DNA from: Candidatus Latescibacterota bacterium
Lineage (GTDB): Bacteria; Latescibacterota; UBA2968; UBA8231
Assembly: GCA_007136405.1 (NCBI GenBank)
Contig: SLHA01000109.1
Coordinates: 1 to 56,178 of the forward strand
Reading direction: 5' to 3'
Length of the DNA stretch: 56,178 bases
Positions within the stretch are counted from its first letter, which is position 1; each line of letters opens with the position of its first letter. The position numbers were made by a program, and so were the translations under genes. The notes beneath the pieces are model-generated. The model was not told where the DNA came from. It searched no databases and saw only the letters and a program-made list of their open reading frames with translations. Positions 16,804 to 27,897 of the stretch are shown piece by piece.

Positions 16804-17742
16804 ATGACAGACGTTGCACCGGACCGCGCCTCCTATGACCTTCACCTGCACACTTGCTGGAGTTACGATGCCTCTGCCGCCATGGACACGGTGTTCGCCC
16901 GGGCTGCGGCGCAGGGCATGCGTTGCATCACCATCACCGATCATCATGTGCTGGATTCGCTGCCGGAAATGCTGGCAGCGGCGCAGACCTATCCGCAGAT
17001 CATCACCCTTCCGGCCGCGGAGTTGACGGTCACTACCTCCATCGGTCCGGTCGATCTGCTGTGTTATGGCTTTCCGTTGGATATTCCGGCAACGCTTCTC
17101 CAGGTGCTGGAGCGTTACCACGAGTGGCAGCGCCGGACCGGGGCGGCCATCTGTCGCGGGATGCAGGCTCTGGGGTTTTCGTTCACCGACGCCGACCGGC
17201 TTGAATTGCTGGAGCGCTATCGTCCGGCTCGAACGCTGAAAATCCAGGGGGCCACCCACGTCAAGAACGGGCGGCTGCGGGACTATTTTGTCGAGCGCGC
17301 GTTTATTGCAGACGCGGCGGAATACGATGATCTCATGGCCCGCGTGCGACAGGCTGCTGACTTTGAACCCTATCCTCCGGTCGATCAGGTGGTACCCGTG
17401 GTTAAGGCGGTCGGCGCCCTGGTGGCCATCGCCCACCCGCATGGGTATTTCTCCCAGGGAGACGAACGTCGCATGGATCAACTGCGCCATGAGTGCCAGT
17501 TGGACGGCGTGGAATGCGCTCACCCGAGCGTACCGCCGGAATTCCGCCCGCGGTACCGGGAATACTGCGTCCGGCACGGTATGTTTTCCACCGGGGGCTC
17601 GGATTGCCACGAGGACGCGGCTCTGGAGGCCAAACTCGGTGGGCATGGGGGACCGGAGTCCTGGCTGGACGAATTCCTGGAGCGGATGGTAGATCGGGTG
17701 GTCGGGGCATCGGACCGAGCCGGCCGTGCGGCCGGTTCATAG
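16804..17742 (+). CDS. PHP-domain metal-dependent phosphoesterase
   Basis: 312 aa, start at ATG 16804 (MTDVAPDRASYDLHLHTCWS) with AGGGAAC upstream; an in-frame GTG at 16756 lacks a site. PHP motifs are visible: DLHLHTCWSYDA (metal-binding His pair), ITITDHH (motif II), AIAHPHGY, and the C-terminal GGSDCHED. PHP hydrolases use two or three metals to cleave phosphoesters; relatives include 3',5'-nucleotide phosphatases (YciV/RNase AM), histidinol phosphatase and polymerase proofreading domains. There is a ~100-residue insert between motif II and the later motifs. The product is cytoplasmic. A second, different PHP gene is at 27.9 kb. The substrate is unknown. Confidence 0.87.
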   Translation: MTDVAPDRASYDLHLHTCWSYDASAAMDTVFARAAAQGMRCITITDHHVLDSLPEMLAAAQTYPQIITLPAAELTVTTSIGPVDLLCYGFPLDIPATLLQVLERYHEWQRRTGAAICRGMQALGFSFTDADRLELLERYRPARTLKIQGATHVKNGRLRDYFVERAFIADAAEYDDLMARVRQAADFEPYPPVDQVVPVVKAVGALVAIAHPHGYFSQGDERRMDQLRHECQLDGVECAHPSVPPEFRPRYREYCVRHGMFSTGGSDCHEDAALEAKLGGHGGPESWLDEFLERMVDRVVGASDRAGRAAGS

Positions 17743-17929
17743 GAGGCGCATCGACCGCGAAGCACGGATCGAACCCCCTCAGGAGCGCGGCCTGTCGCAC
17801 CCCCACCTCCCTGTCAGAGGCGTCCTGAGAGCGCCCTGGTCGACATCTGGCGCGCGCGTGAGCGGAAATGCGCGCGGTCTTCCGGAAAAGCTGTTGCCGC
17901 GGGAGACCGCGCGCCTGCGGCGCAGTGGC

Positions 17930-19705
17930 TCAGCACCGGTCCCACGGCCGGTTCAGACAAGGCGGCAGCGCATATCGTCGTTGATCGATGTGTAGCTGAC
18001 CGCCGCATCCGGGTTCCAGCCGGACGCTCAGCGCGGTACCACCCGACCCGGTCAGATCGGTGACCCGATCACCCAGGCTGGCCTGCTCCAGCTGGTGTTC
18101 ACCGTAGCCGCCTCCCTGGAGCACCACGGTGCGCGCCTGCACGGGACTGGTATTCACCAGTGTTACCGTGACGCTGTCGGTGTCCATGCGCTCTACCAGG
18201 GCGCCCACATCCGGCGGCAGCCCGGCGCGGTTGCGCTCGGGATCGAAATATCGCAAGCGAGCGTGCAGTGTATGGCACGAACGACCCACCGGCAAAGCGC
18301 CCAGCATCAGCTGGTTGAGGCTTTCGATGGTGGCCGGATTTAACGAGTTCATGTCGTCGGACAAGCGCGTGTCCGGCGTGCTCGTGTCAGCCCGCATGCG
18401 CTCCACCTTGACCCGCAGGTTTTCCAGGGCGGACTCCAGGGCGCGTTCCGGGTACAGCGGATCCTCACCGGCCAGGTAACGCACCCAGGGGGTGCTTCTG
18501 ACGCGATCGCGATCCTGTCCGTTCTGCGACCAGTACCACAACTCCAGCGCCCCGGCGGAGAACGGAGCCGGCCGGAAATCGTACCAGCCTTCGGCGCCAT
18601 GCATGTGGGGGTACATCGTCCGGCCTTCCACCTCCCGGGCATGGGCGTTGACTCCGTCAAGCACGCCGCGCCAGACGTCCACATAACGCTGGTCGCCGGT
18701 CAGCAGCAAGCCGTGACCGAAACCGTAGTGAGCGCGTGAATAGCATGCCGGACGATGTGCCCGGGCACCGGTCTGGGGCACGGTCACCGTAAACCCCCAG
18801 CCGTAGCATCCGCCGTACCATTGGCCGCCGGCAGCTCCGCCGATGGTTCCATCGAGCCCGATATTGGACGGGATGATGCCGCCGTTCGCGGCTGTTCGTT
18901 CGGCCCATGCATCGACGTATTCCAGGACCCAGTCGCGATATTTGCTTTCTCCGGTCAGCGCATAACCCAGCACACCCAGATGGGTGGCCTCCAGATTCAG
19001 CGGATGGTCACCCACGACATCGGTGTACTCGGCGAAGTGGGCCAGCATCTCTTCGAAGTTGCGCTCGCCATGTCCGGCCCGAAACCGGCCCTCCACCTCT
19101 ATGGGATCTCCCGCCCATTCCAGCGGCGTGGCCGGCCGCAGTAACGGACCGCGGCTGCCGTTGAACATGGAGCGTATGATCCGGTGTTCGCGGTCGTAGT
19201 TCGGTGCGGTGGGATCCTCACCGTTGTACATCGCCGCGTACCGGCGGGCTCGCTGCAGGTACCGATGATCGTATGGCTCGGACAGCCCGTAGAGCAGAAA
19301 AGACGAAAAACCTTCGCCGTGATGGAACCAATCCAGGGACACCGGCCACTCTTTGTAGTACATGCCCTCGCGGGCGAACTCGACCTCCACGGTTCTGGCC
19401 TCGGTATACTGCTGCAGATGCCCCTCGAAACCCATTCGGAAAAGGTCAAGAATGTCGTCGTCACCACCCAGGGCGTGGAGCATGGTCCAGTTCAGCTGGT
19501 TTTCAGCCGCATCATCGGGTCCGTCGTTGCCGCCCCACCGTGGTACACACTGAAGGTAGCCCCGCGCATCGAAGTACCGCGCATAGAACTCGCGACAGGC
19601 CTCGCACTGGGCGCTTAGAAGCTGGCGTTGCAAAAGCGCCCAACGAGGTGCCGGCATGGGCGTGTCCACGGTGATCGACGGATTGTGCGGCACAGGTGCG
19701 GGCAT
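17930..19705 (-). CDS. Predicted alpha/alpha-barrel carbohydrate-active protein, unknown family
   Basis: 591 aa; the start MPAPVPHNPS is chosen for CAGGAG upstream, although the frame stays open to 20176. The body is rich in helical pairs with W/Y/G loops typical of (alpha/alpha) toroids: LDWFHHGEGFSSFLLYGL, LNLEATHLGVLGYALTG, YRDWVLEYVDAWAERT, and a Gly/Trp-rich loop GGQWYGGCYGWGF. The last ~130 residues (VTVTLVNTSPVQARTVVLQGG) form a beta-sandwich-like tail. This layout occurs in polysaccharide lyases and in glycoside hydrolases such as GH88/105/127, but I cannot assign one. No signal peptide is seen. It is divergent from gdhA across 546 bp and convergent with the PHP gene. Confidence 0.65.
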   Translation of the reverse strand: MPAPVPHNPSITVDTPMPAPRWALLQRQLLSAQCEACREFYARYFDARGYLQCVPRWGGNDGPDDAAENQLNWTMLHALGGDDDILDLFRMGFEGHLQQYTEARTVEVEFAREGMYYKEWPVSLDWFHHGEGFSSFLLYGLSEPYDHRYLQRARRYAAMYNGEDPTAPNYDREHRIIRSMFNGSRGPLLRPATPLEWAGDPIEVEGRFRAGHGERNFEEMLAHFAEYTDVVGDHPLNLEATHLGVLGYALTGESKYRDWVLEYVDAWAERTAANGGIIPSNIGLDGTIGGAAGGQWYGGCYGWGFTVTVPQTGARAHRPACYSRAHYGFGHGLLLTGDQRYVDVWRGVLDGVNAHAREVEGRTMYPHMHGAEGWYDFRPAPFSAGALELWYWSQNGQDRDRVRSTPWVRYLAGEDPLYPERALESALENLRVKVERMRADTSTPDTRLSDDMNSLNPATIESLNQLMLGALPVGRSCHTLHARLRYFDPERNRAGLPPDVGALVERMDTDSVTVTLVNTSPVQARTVVLQGGGYGEHQLEQASLGDRVTDLTGSGGTALSVRLEPGCGGQLHIDQRRYALPPCLNRPWDRC

Positions 19706-20161
19706 GGTGGATCTCCTGACAGGGTGTGATGAGGAACACTGTTGGCTGGGCTGACAACGGTCGTCGCACCGCGGCAGGTGACGCATCCGCTGGTTCCGTG
19801 GCGCGGGGACAGCTGCAGTCCGGCACTCCACCGGGCGCGATGCCCAGCCACGAAAGAGCGCCCAAGGACGACCTGGCGTCAAGGATGGACCGCAACGCGA
19901 CAGGGCGCATGGATCCAGATGGTGAAAGTTCACTGCCAGCGCATGCACGTGATGCCGGATGGCGCCCCGCGGGACAGCGTCTTCCCTGGTCGATATATGG
20001 CGGAAAGGTATCCTGAACGCGTTGGCGTTTTGAATCCGGGATGAAAATTCCGAAAACGGCTTAGCACATGTGCGCATTCGGCATTCAGGCCAATCATGAC
20101 ATTTTACGGTCCTAAAAAGGTAGGTTTGTCGGGTGCTCTGGCATGTATAGGCCCGTAACCC
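19706..20161. other. Divergent intergenic region upstream of gdhA, no gene seen
   Basis: Most of the 546-bp spacer. It becomes distinctly AT-richer toward gdhA (20030-20200) than the flanking genes, as expected for a promoter region. CCATATATCG near 19995 may hold a -10 for the minus-strand gene, without a convincing -35. No small gene with a ribosome-binding site was found. Confidence 0.35.
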
Positions 20162-21598
<1,437 letters not shown>

Positions 21599-21766
21599 GC
21601 GCGTTCACCGGCGCCGTGCCCAGAGATTCCATGACGACCGCGGGCTTGTACCGGTCCGGATCGGATCTTGCCGGTCTGGCTCAAGTCCCTCCCATCGTGC
21701 TGCCAAGGCGGCTGTCCGGCGGCGAAATGGTAACCCGGCAAGCGCGCCGGCAGGCCCGGGTTGTTC

Positions 21767-22816
21767 TCAACCGCCATCCTCGATCATGCGGATGACGCCG
21801 CGCATCCATCCCAGTGCGTAGGCCATACCGGCATGCCACGGCGCCGCACAGCTCATCGCCGGCGAGTGGTCCGGTATCAGCACGCCATCATACCCGTTGT
21901 CGTAATACAGCCGCAGGGCGCGCACCATGTCCACATCGCCGTCATCGATGAACGTCTCGTAGTAGTTGGGAACGCGGCCTCTGACGTTGCGCAGATGAAC
22001 GTAAGCGATCCTGTTCTGCGCCGTGTACGTCCGGATGGCCTCATACACGTCCATGGTGCCATCCATTTCGGCGACCGTGCCCTGGCAGAACTCGGCGGCG
22101 TTGTGATAACTGGGTACCAGGTCCAGCAGGCGCTGGTAGTGCTCGGGACGATACACCAGCCGGCCCGTGCCCCGTAGCGTAGGCAGCGGCGGATCCGCCG
22201 GATGCATGGCCAGACGCACACCGGCCGTTTCGGCTACAGGCATCAGTTCTCGCAGGAACCGCTCCAGTCGTTCCCACATGACCTCCTCCGGCACCTCCCC
22301 GAGTGTGCCGTCCGGAGCATCGGGATCGTATACCGTATTCCAGACATTGCCCAGCGGCACCGGTGTCTCCGCCGGCGCCTGTTGCTGCAGGAACCCCGGA
22401 GATTCGGCGCCGCCACGCGCCTGCTTCACTGTGACCCGGCCCCACACATTGACCAGGCTGAAGCTGTATCCCATGACCGCGATGCCCAGGAGGCCCATGG
22501 TCCGCAGCAGTTCCTTGAGCCCCTCCATCTGCTCGTCACGCCTGGGCCCATCGAGCAGAACATCGTACCAGTGTATGACCTCGAAATTCTCGATGGCAGC
22601 GAACTGCAGTCCCTCCTGCTCCATGGCTTGCTTCAGACCGGCCAGTTCCTCTTCGGTCCACATCCGCTCCGGCGGCAATCCGCGCCCCTCGCGATGGGCG
22701 AAACCGGGAAGATGTCCAACTACATGGGTGGCGCCCGCCTGGCGTGCAAAGCGGAAGTTGTCCGTAGTGAGCAGACCGGGGTACATACCGATACCGATCT
22801 TCATCCGGGTAGTCAT
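21767..22816 (-). CDS. uxuA: Mannonate dehydratase
   Basis: 349 aa. UxuA dehydrates D-mannonate to 2-keto-3-deoxygluconate in glucuronate catabolism. Visible family motifs are [52 protein letters not shown] and the DDGDVDM / LIPDHSP segment near the C-terminus, which supply metal and substrate ligands. Length matches the shorter bacterial form. The ATG overlaps the stop of the upstream UroD-like gene (ATGA, 4-bp overlap), so the two are translationally coupled. A second Met four codons in ([10 protein letters not shown]) is an alternative start. KDG kinase and aldolase are not in the window. Confidence 0.95.
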   Translation of the reverse strand: MTTRMKIGIGMYPGLLTTDNFRFARQAGATHVVGHLPGFAHREGRGLPPERMWTEEELAGLKQAMEQEGLQFAAIENFEVIHWYDVLLDGPRRDEQMEGLKELLRTMGLLGIAVMGYSFSLVNVWGRVTVKQARGGAESPGFLQQQAPAETPVPLGNVWNTVYDPDAPDGTLGEVPEEVMWERLERFLRELMPVAETAGVRLAMHPADPPLPTLRGTGRLVYRPEHYQRLLDLVPSYHNAAEFCQGTVAEMDGTMDVYEAIRTYTAQNRIAYVHLRNVRGRVPNYYETFIDDGDVDMVRALRLYYDNGYDGVLIPDHSPAMSCAAPWHAGMAYALGWMRGVIRMIEDGG

Positions 22817-24096
22817 AGTCCGTGGTCGTCCTCCTCGTCCATGCCGTACGCAGAAGCGATGGCGGATCCCGGTTCGAACATGGCCTCGATCGGTCCGAGC
22901 TGCTGCTCCAACTCGCAGGGGGGGTCGTAGGTGTCCAGATCCTCGCGGTTGCAGAATCCGCGCGCCAGCTCGACAAAGTACAGGAAATTGCGCAGCGGAA
23001 TATCCGGCGGTACGCCGTGATCGACATGCGGGATGTATCCGCCGTACCGCCAGGCGGTGCGGTAGCGCTGGGCGACTTCGTGCCGCAATTGCTCGCGGCT
23101 GAAGCGCAGTTCGCGTTTGTCCACACCACCGTGAATGTGGATGCCGGGATAGTTGGTGAGGATTTCCTCCGGATCGTTGTGGGCGGCGATCTCAATGGGC
23201 TGAATGCCGTCGATGGCTTCCGGGTAGAGCACATCGAGGATCTGGTTGTTGTACCCGTCGCTGTCCATGACCAGGGTATCCACGCCCTTGTCGTGGAAGA
23301 AACGGTAGAGTTTACGATAGTTGGGCAGGAGGAATTCGCGCATCAGCGGCGGCGACATCATGGCCTGCTTCTTGAATCCCATGTCCTCGTTGAGCATCAT
23401 GATGTCCACCTTGATGTGACCGAGGGCCTCGTCCAGCAGCTCCATGAGGAACCAGGCCCAATATTCGAACATCTCGTGCACCAGATCCGGCTGGTCATAA
23501 AACATATACGACAACTGCAACATGCCGGTGAGGTCGCGGATACCCCAGTAGATACCCGGAACGACCAGACGAACGGGCAGGTCGCTGTTGTTGCAGGCAT
23601 CCACACTGTCGCGCCAATCGGCCCCTCCGGGCGGATGCCAGCCATAGTTGTCAGGTCCCAGATGCGGCGGCAGCTCAGCCGCGGTCAGCGGCCGGGTGCG
23701 TTCGGGCGAATGCGGATCCAGGCGCTCCTTGACGCGCTTCCAGCTGTCCCAGTCCTTGACCGCGAACTCGATCCAGCGACGTGTGGCGAAGCCCGTCGTG
23801 GGTTGACGGATGGCGTCCTGGCGGGTGGATCCCCAGCCGTCGACCCAGGTGCGCAGATTGCCTTTTTCCTCGATCACGCGTTCCTCGAACAGCGGGTGCA
23901 GACCGGTGTAGAATTTGCCGACGCCGGCGAAGCCGTCCTCGCCCAGCAGCCGGCTCCATTGGCGCTGCTGTTCCTCGCTCAAACCCTGACGACGCCAGGC
24001 GGCAAAGGTTGCACCGCGCGGTCCGCCGAACTGGTATGGGATACGGTCGATCGGTTCACGCCGGATGAGGGCGCGCATGCGTTCACGTGGGGTCAT
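22813..24096 (-). CDS. Uroporphyrinogen decarboxylase (URO-D) family protein, paralogue 2
   Basis: 427 aa from [24 protein letters not shown] lies 8 nt upstream of this ATG, and it matches the start of paralogue 1, whereas the upstream ATG at 24117 has no ribosome-binding site. URO-D superfamily barrel features are clear ([46 protein letters not shown]). Where paralogue 1 has H-x-C-G, this one has VMDSDGY, so the zinc site seems absent or remodelled. It overlaps uxuA by 4 bp and should be co-translated with it. HemE function is unlikely. The genetic linkage suggests a uronate-related reaction; this is inference. Confidence 0.85.
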   Translation of the reverse strand: MTPRERMRALIRREPIDRIPYQFGGPRGATFAAWRRQGLSEEQQRQWSRLLGEDGFAGVGKFYTGLHPLFEERVIEEKGNLRTWVDGWGSTRQDAIRQPTTGFATRRWIEFAVKDWDSWKRVKERLDPHSPERTRPLTAAELPPHLGPDNYGWHPPGGADWRDSVDACNNSDLPVRLVVPGIYWGIRDLTGMLQLSYMFYDQPDLVHEMFEYWAWFLMELLDEALGHIKVDIMMLNEDMGFKKQAMMSPPLMREFLLPNYRKLYRFFHDKGVDTLVMDSDGYNNQILDVLYPEAIDGIQPIEIAAHNDPEEILTNYPGIHIHGGVDKRELRFSREQLRHEVAQRYRTAWRYGGYIPHVDHGVPPDIPLRNFLYFVELARGFCNREDLDTYDPPCELEQQLGPIEAMFEPGSAIASAYGMDEEDDHGL

Positions 24097-24830
24097 AGGT
24101 TGGTCTCCAGTGGCCATACGGGTGGCAGTCAGGGCGAAACCTGGTGGTCCCGGCGCGTCCGTTGCGGTTACCTGGCAGCCGCGCGCAACGCGTTATAATG
24201 CCGCCGGGACGGAGTCCTGCGGCGGGCGAATCCGGGTGGACTGCCGGGATACCGACCGGGCCGCGTCCCGGGAAGTGCCGGTGTTGTGTGCCGGCAGCCG
24301 TGCATATCGCGCGCGCAGGCCGCCGGGCCGGCGATCCGGCGCGCACGCCTTCAGGTGTACCGCCTGGTATATCGAAAGAGCAGAGCCGCGGGCAGAGCGT
24401 TGGGCAGAGCCCAGAGCAGAGCATAGAGTGGCGTCAACCGGTGGGCCGTGTCAAGGGGGGCGTGGCGTTGTTGCCGGCACGACCTGGCTGGTCGCGGTGC
24501 CCTGAGGCACGCTGCAACCCCTGCGGCGCCGGCGGCACCTGCCCTGCAACACCTGCAACACCTGCAACACCTGGGGCACGTGTCCTGCGGCGCCGGCGGC
24601 ACCTGCAACCTCTGCAACCCCTGCGGCGCCGGCGGCACCTGCCCTGCAACACCTGCAACACCTGCAACACCTGCAACACCTGCAACACCTGGGGCACGTG
24701 TCCTGCGGCGCCGGATTGCGCCCGTTGCGGTCGAGTGCCAATATTGATTGTTGGAGGACGCGTCCCGCCAAACGGGATCCGCCCGTGCCTTTGACTGGCA
24801 ATCCACACCCATGCAATCCGGGAGGTCGTT
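24097..24830. other. Large intergenic region containing a nested minisatellite
   Basis: 734 bp between the UroD-like gene and the PPC-domain gene. Open frames crossing it on both strands are compositional artefacts of the GC-rich repeats. A short AGAGC-rich stretch lies at 24377-24427, with spaced copies of GCAGAGC and GGGCAGAG. The repeat core is annotated separately. GGGAGG precedes the downstream GTG start. Confidence 0.6.
24511..24714. repeat. Nested minisatellite: two ~86-104 bp units with 3 and 5 copies of a 9-mer
   Basis: Unit 1 (24511-24596) and unit 2 (24611-24714) are nearly identical: CTGCAACCCCTGCGGCGCC, a GGC-rich piece, a tandem run of the 9-mer CTGCAACAC, then CTGGGGCACGTGTCCTGCGG and CGCCGG. 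Unit 2 is 18 bp longer because it carries five 9-mers instead of three. The contained CACGTG is a perfect palindrome. This is the pattern left by replication slippage and recent duplication. Confidence 0.9.
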
Positions 24831-25244
24831 GTGATCGATATCAGCACCAGCGTGGACGAGGTTCATCTCCTCCGGTTGCAATCCGGGGACGACATCCTGC
24901 AGGGCCTGCAAAAATATGTGCAGGACAGGCAGATCGACAATGCCCTGATCATGAATGGCTTCGGCTCGGTGATCCATTACCACTATCACGTGGTCGCGGA
25001 TGGTGCGCTGCCACCCAAGGTGGATTATTCGTCCGGCGAACGGGCGTTGGACATCGTCTCCATGTCAGGCGTCGTGCTCAACGGCCGGGTGCATGCACAT
25101 ATCACCTTCACCGATGCGGAGACGGCCATGGGGGGGCACCTCGAAGAAGGGTGCCGGGTACTCACGTTCGCGGTCGTGGTGATCGGGATGCTGGCTACGG
25201 ATGCCGATATGTCGGTATGGGACAACTTCCGGACTCGCGGTTGA
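24831..25244 (+). CDS. PPC/DUF296-domain protein
   Basis: 137 aa, GTG start with GGGAGG 5 nt upstream. The PPC (DUF296) domain is found alone in bacteria and joined to AT-hooks in plants. Conserved features are visible: LIMNGFGSVIHYHYHVV, GRVHAHITFTDAE and GGHLEEGCRV, whose three His residues form the metal site known from bacterial PPC trimer structures. Bacterial members have no settled function; DNA binding is suggested by the plant relatives but no DNA-binding tail is present here. It lies 69 bp before an M20 peptidase gene on the same strand, so the two may be co-transcribed. Confidence 0.88.
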   Translation: MIDISTSVDEVHLLRLQSGDDILQGLQKYVQDRQIDNALIMNGFGSVIHYHYHVVADGALPPKVDYSSGERALDIVSMSGVVLNGRVHAHITFTDAETAMGGHLEEGCRVLTFAVVVIGMLATDADMSVWDNFRTRG

Positions 25245-25313
25245 GCCGGTTTTGCACCAGGCAAAGCGTACGGTTATCACAGGACATCGAATCGGATATT
25301 CAAGGGATACGGT

Positions 25314-26489
25314 ATGGCATCGACGAAGCATGACAGCTGTGAGGCTCTGCTGATCGATATGGTAGCCTTCGATACGGTCAACCACCACATCTCCGGCAAA
25401 GCAGACGCCGAGGTGGAATTGGCCCGGTATCTGGACGCCGTGGCGCAGGCGGCCGGGTTGGATACCCGCAGCCTGCCGCTGGGTGGTGAGAGCAAGAATC
25501 TGCTGGTTTTTCATGAGGTTGATGCTGCGGCGCCCTGGTTGTTGTTCGAGAGTCATCTGGATACGGTCACGGTGGACGGCATGAGCATTCCGCCATTCAC
25601 CGGGGTCATTCGGGACGGCCGGGTGTACGGCCGCGGCGCCTGCGACACCAAGGGCACGGGTGCCGCCATGTTGTGGGCGGTGCAGCAATACGCCAGGGCC
25701 GGTGGCGGTCCGAACAACATCGCCATCGCCTATACTATCGACGAAGAGATCGGCAAGACCGGGGTACGCGCTCTGGCGGGCAGCCAGCTGGCCGGTCTGC
25801 CCTGGAAACCGGCCGGCGTCATCGTCGGCGAACCGACCATGCTGCAGCCGGTCGTCGCTCACAACGGGATCGTGCGCTGGACGATCCACACCCGGGGCGT
25901 GGCGGCGCATTCGGGAAATCCCGCCCGGGGGCGGAGCGCGATCAGCATGATGGTGCGTGTCATCGACTGCATCGAACAGCGATACGTGCCGACGTTGGCC
26001 GCTTCGCATCCGCTGACCGGCAAGGCGCAGTGCAGCATCAACGTGATCCGCGGCGGCGCCCAGGTCAACGTCATTCCGGATCACTGTGAGATCCAGATCG
26101 ACCGGCGTGTGGTGCCGGGAGAGGACAACCGCCTGGTCGTTCCCGCGGTGGAGGAATTACTGGAGCAATTACGCTGCGCGCATCCGGACATCGCCGTCGA
26201 ACAGCAGGCTCCCTACCTGGATCCGCCCTTGGATCCGGCCGGCGGTGAGGCCTTTGCGGCGGATGTATGCCGCGGGCTGCGGTCGCTGGGATTGCCGGAC
26301 GAACCTGCTGGGGTGTATTACGGCACGGATGCGTCGCAGTTCTCCGCGGCAGGCATCCCGGCCCTGGTACTCGGCCCGGGTAGCATCGAGCAGGCGCACA
26401 CCCGGGACGAGTGGCTTGATCTGGAGCAACTGCATCGGGGCGTGCAGGTGTACCTGGAACTGATGCGCACCGCCTTGTCCGTCCGGTAA
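25314..26489 (+). CDS. M20-family peptidase/deacylase (ArgE/DapE/ACY1 type)
   Basis: 391 aa. Two-zinc amidohydrolases of this family deacylate amino acids or cleave small peptides. Metal and catalytic motifs are present: LFESHLDTV (first His and catalytic Asp), GRGACDTKG (bridging Asp), YTIDEEIGKTG (general-base Glu and ligand Glu), plus a C-terminal GTDASQFSAAGIPALVLGPG and EQAHTRDEW (last ligand His). The lid/dimerisation domain occupies roughly 180-290 and begins with RGVAAHSG. Substrate cannot be fixed: acetylornithine, succinyl-diaminopimelate and N-acyl amino acids are all possible, and no arg or dap gene is adjacent. AAGGGA precedes the ATG. Confidence 0.92.
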   Translation: MASTKHDSCEALLIDMVAFDTVNHHISGKADAEVELARYLDAVAQAAGLDTRSLPLGGESKNLLVFHEVDAAAPWLLFESHLDTVTVDGMSIPPFTGVIRDGRVYGRGACDTKGTGAAMLWAVQQYARAGGGPNNIAIAYTIDEEIGKTGVRALAGSQLAGLPWKPAGVIVGEPTMLQPVVAHNGIVRWTIHTRGVAAHSGNPARGRSAISMMVRVIDCIEQRYVPTLAASHPLTGKAQCSINVIRGGAQVNVIPDHCEIQIDRRVVPGEDNRLVVPAVEELLEQLRCAHPDIAVEQQAPYLDPPLDPAGGEAFAADVCRGLRSLGLPDEPAGVYYGTDASQFSAAGIPALVLGPGSIEQAHTRDEWLDLEQLHRGVQVYLELMRTALSVR

Positions 26490-26600
26490 TCGATGGCCGG
26501 CAGGTCTTGGACCGAGGCGTCTGCGGCCAGACGAACGGGTATCCGATACTGCGGGCAGAGGGGCACGGCCCGCGCTGCCCGCCAACGCAGGGGAGGCACG

Positions 26601-27584
26601 ATGTCCGCCAGGATGCAATCGCCGGTAAAGCTGGGAGTAGTGGGTCTGGGTGCCTTCGGGACGTTGCACGCCCGGACGGTTCTGGGGTTGGCCGAAGCCG
26701 AACTGGTGGCGGTGGTGGCGCGTCGCCAGGCCAGTCTCGATGCCTTTGCCGCCGTGGCGCCTGAGGTTCCCGGTTACCTGGATGTGGTGCAGGCAGCGCA
26801 AAGATCGGACGCGGAGGCGTATATCGTGGCCAGCGCGACGGCATCCCACGTGCCCCTGACGCGGGTCTTGCTGGAAGCCGGCAAGACCGTGCTGCTGGAG
26901 AAGCCGATCGCCGCGGACCGGGAGGCGGCGGGCAGCCTGGAGCCGTGGGTGCGCGATGATTCGCGAAACCTGATGATGGGACACATCCTGCTCTTCAACA
27001 GCGAGTTCCGTCAACTGCAGGAGGAACTGCAAGATTGCGGTCCGGTGCGCTTCATCGATGCGGTGCGGCACCGCCCTGTCAGAACCATCGAACTGTACCC
27101 CGGTGAGTCGCCGTTCCATCTGACGATGACCCACGACCTGTACTGTGTGCAGGCGTTGCTGCAGCGTGCCGATCCGGTCCGGTTCAGCGCCCAGGTCCAA
27201 CGGGATGCGGCCGGTCGTATGAACCTGGCCCTGGCCCAGTTGCAGTGGGACGACGGCACGATAGCATCCCTGACGGCCAGCTTCATGACCACCGCAGGAA
27301 TGGCGGCCGACGGGTTCGATCGCATGGAGGCATTCGGCGATGGCTGGGTGGCGCGTCTATTGCCCAATCCGCGCCCGATCGAGTTCTACCAGGAGAGCGC
27401 GCGTTGGCCCATGGCCCTGGAAATTCGGGCGGAAGCGGGTACGGCCACCGGCATGTTGGCCGAGGAACTGCGGTGCTTCTGTCGCGTGGTGCGCGGTGTG
27501 GACACGGTGCCGGTGGGCGCCACCTACGGCGATGCGCTGCAGCTGATGCGCTGGCTGGAGGCGCTTGAGGCGGCCGCCGGCTGA
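26601..27584 (+). CDS. Gfo/Idh/MocA-family oxidoreductase
   Basis: 327 aa, start fixed by GGGGAGG 6 nt before ATG 26601. The N-terminal Rossmann domain shows VKLGVVGLGAFGTLHAR (GxGxxG type dinucleotide site) and LLEKPIA, the family's EKP motif whose Lys contacts the substrate and nicotinamide. The C-terminal beta-sheet domain follows from ~residue 120 with MTHDLYCVQALL where the catalytic His/Asp region lies. Family members oxidise or epimerise sugars, inositols and sugar acids with NAD(P). It is the last gene of a plus-strand run with the PPC and M20 genes (111-bp gap). Exact substrate unknown. Confidence 0.9.
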   Translation: MSARMQSPVKLGVVGLGAFGTLHARTVLGLAEAELVAVVARRQASLDAFAAVAPEVPGYLDVVQAAQRSDAEAYIVASATASHVPLTRVLLEAGKTVLLEKPIAADREAAGSLEPWVRDDSRNLMMGHILLFNSEFRQLQEELQDCGPVRFIDAVRHRPVRTIELYPGESPFHLTMTHDLYCVQALLQRADPVRFSAQVQRDAAGRMNLALAQLQWDDGTIASLTASFMTTAGMAADGFDRMEAFGDGWVARLLPNPRPIEFYQESARWPMALEIRAEAGTATGMLAEELRCFCRVVRGVDTVPVGATYGDALQLMRWLEALEAAAG

Positions 27585-27897
27585 GCGATGGCCGCAGGGC
27601 GGCTGTCTGCCTGACAGGTGTCGCAGAGCGGCTGTCCGCTGAACAGGTGCCGCAGGGCAGCCCTTGCCGGCTTCCTCTGCCATGCTCCCATCTCGGTACG
27701 GGTGCCGCACCTGCGCCTGCACCTGAACCTGCACCGCGAACGCGGCGCCGGTGCCCCGGGGATGTCTGGACGTTAGGGCCCGGGCCGGCAGTCGGCCCGG
27801 GCGCTTTCCCGGCTTTCCGACGTCTCGCCGTGCTCCCGTGCTCCCAGGGTGGGGCGCTCCGGCGGAGCGGGATGCCGGCGTGCGCAGGAACAGCCCT
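27585..27897. other. Convergent intergenic region with short tandem repeats and a hairpin
   Basis: 313 bp between the end of the oxidoreductase and the end of the PHP gene. It carries 2.4 copies of a 29-bp repeat beginning CGCAGGGCGGCTGTC (27593-27621, 27622-27650, partial from 27651), a run of CACCTG(A/C)-type hexamers near 27710, and the hairpin listed next. No gene was identified. Confidence 0.55.
27778..27802. terminator. Strong hairpin, possible bidirectional terminator
   Basis: GCCCGGGCC and GGCCCGGGC are perfect complements separated by a 7-nt loop. The hairpin lies between two convergent genes, the usual place for a shared terminator. Only a short CTTTCC follows on the plus strand, so intrinsic termination may be weak. 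Confidence 0.4.

Noticed and set aside
22813..24096. HemE (heme synthesis) for the UroD-like genes
   Set aside because: Four divergent copies, no adjacent hem genes, and sequences depart from HemE, which is usually single copy and well conserved.
24511..24714. CRISPR array or repeat-protein gene in the minisatellite
   Set aside because: The units are not short direct repeats with unique spacers, the 9-mers abut, and the frames (for example GVA or PAT repeats) have no start site or flanking domain. It is a minisatellite.
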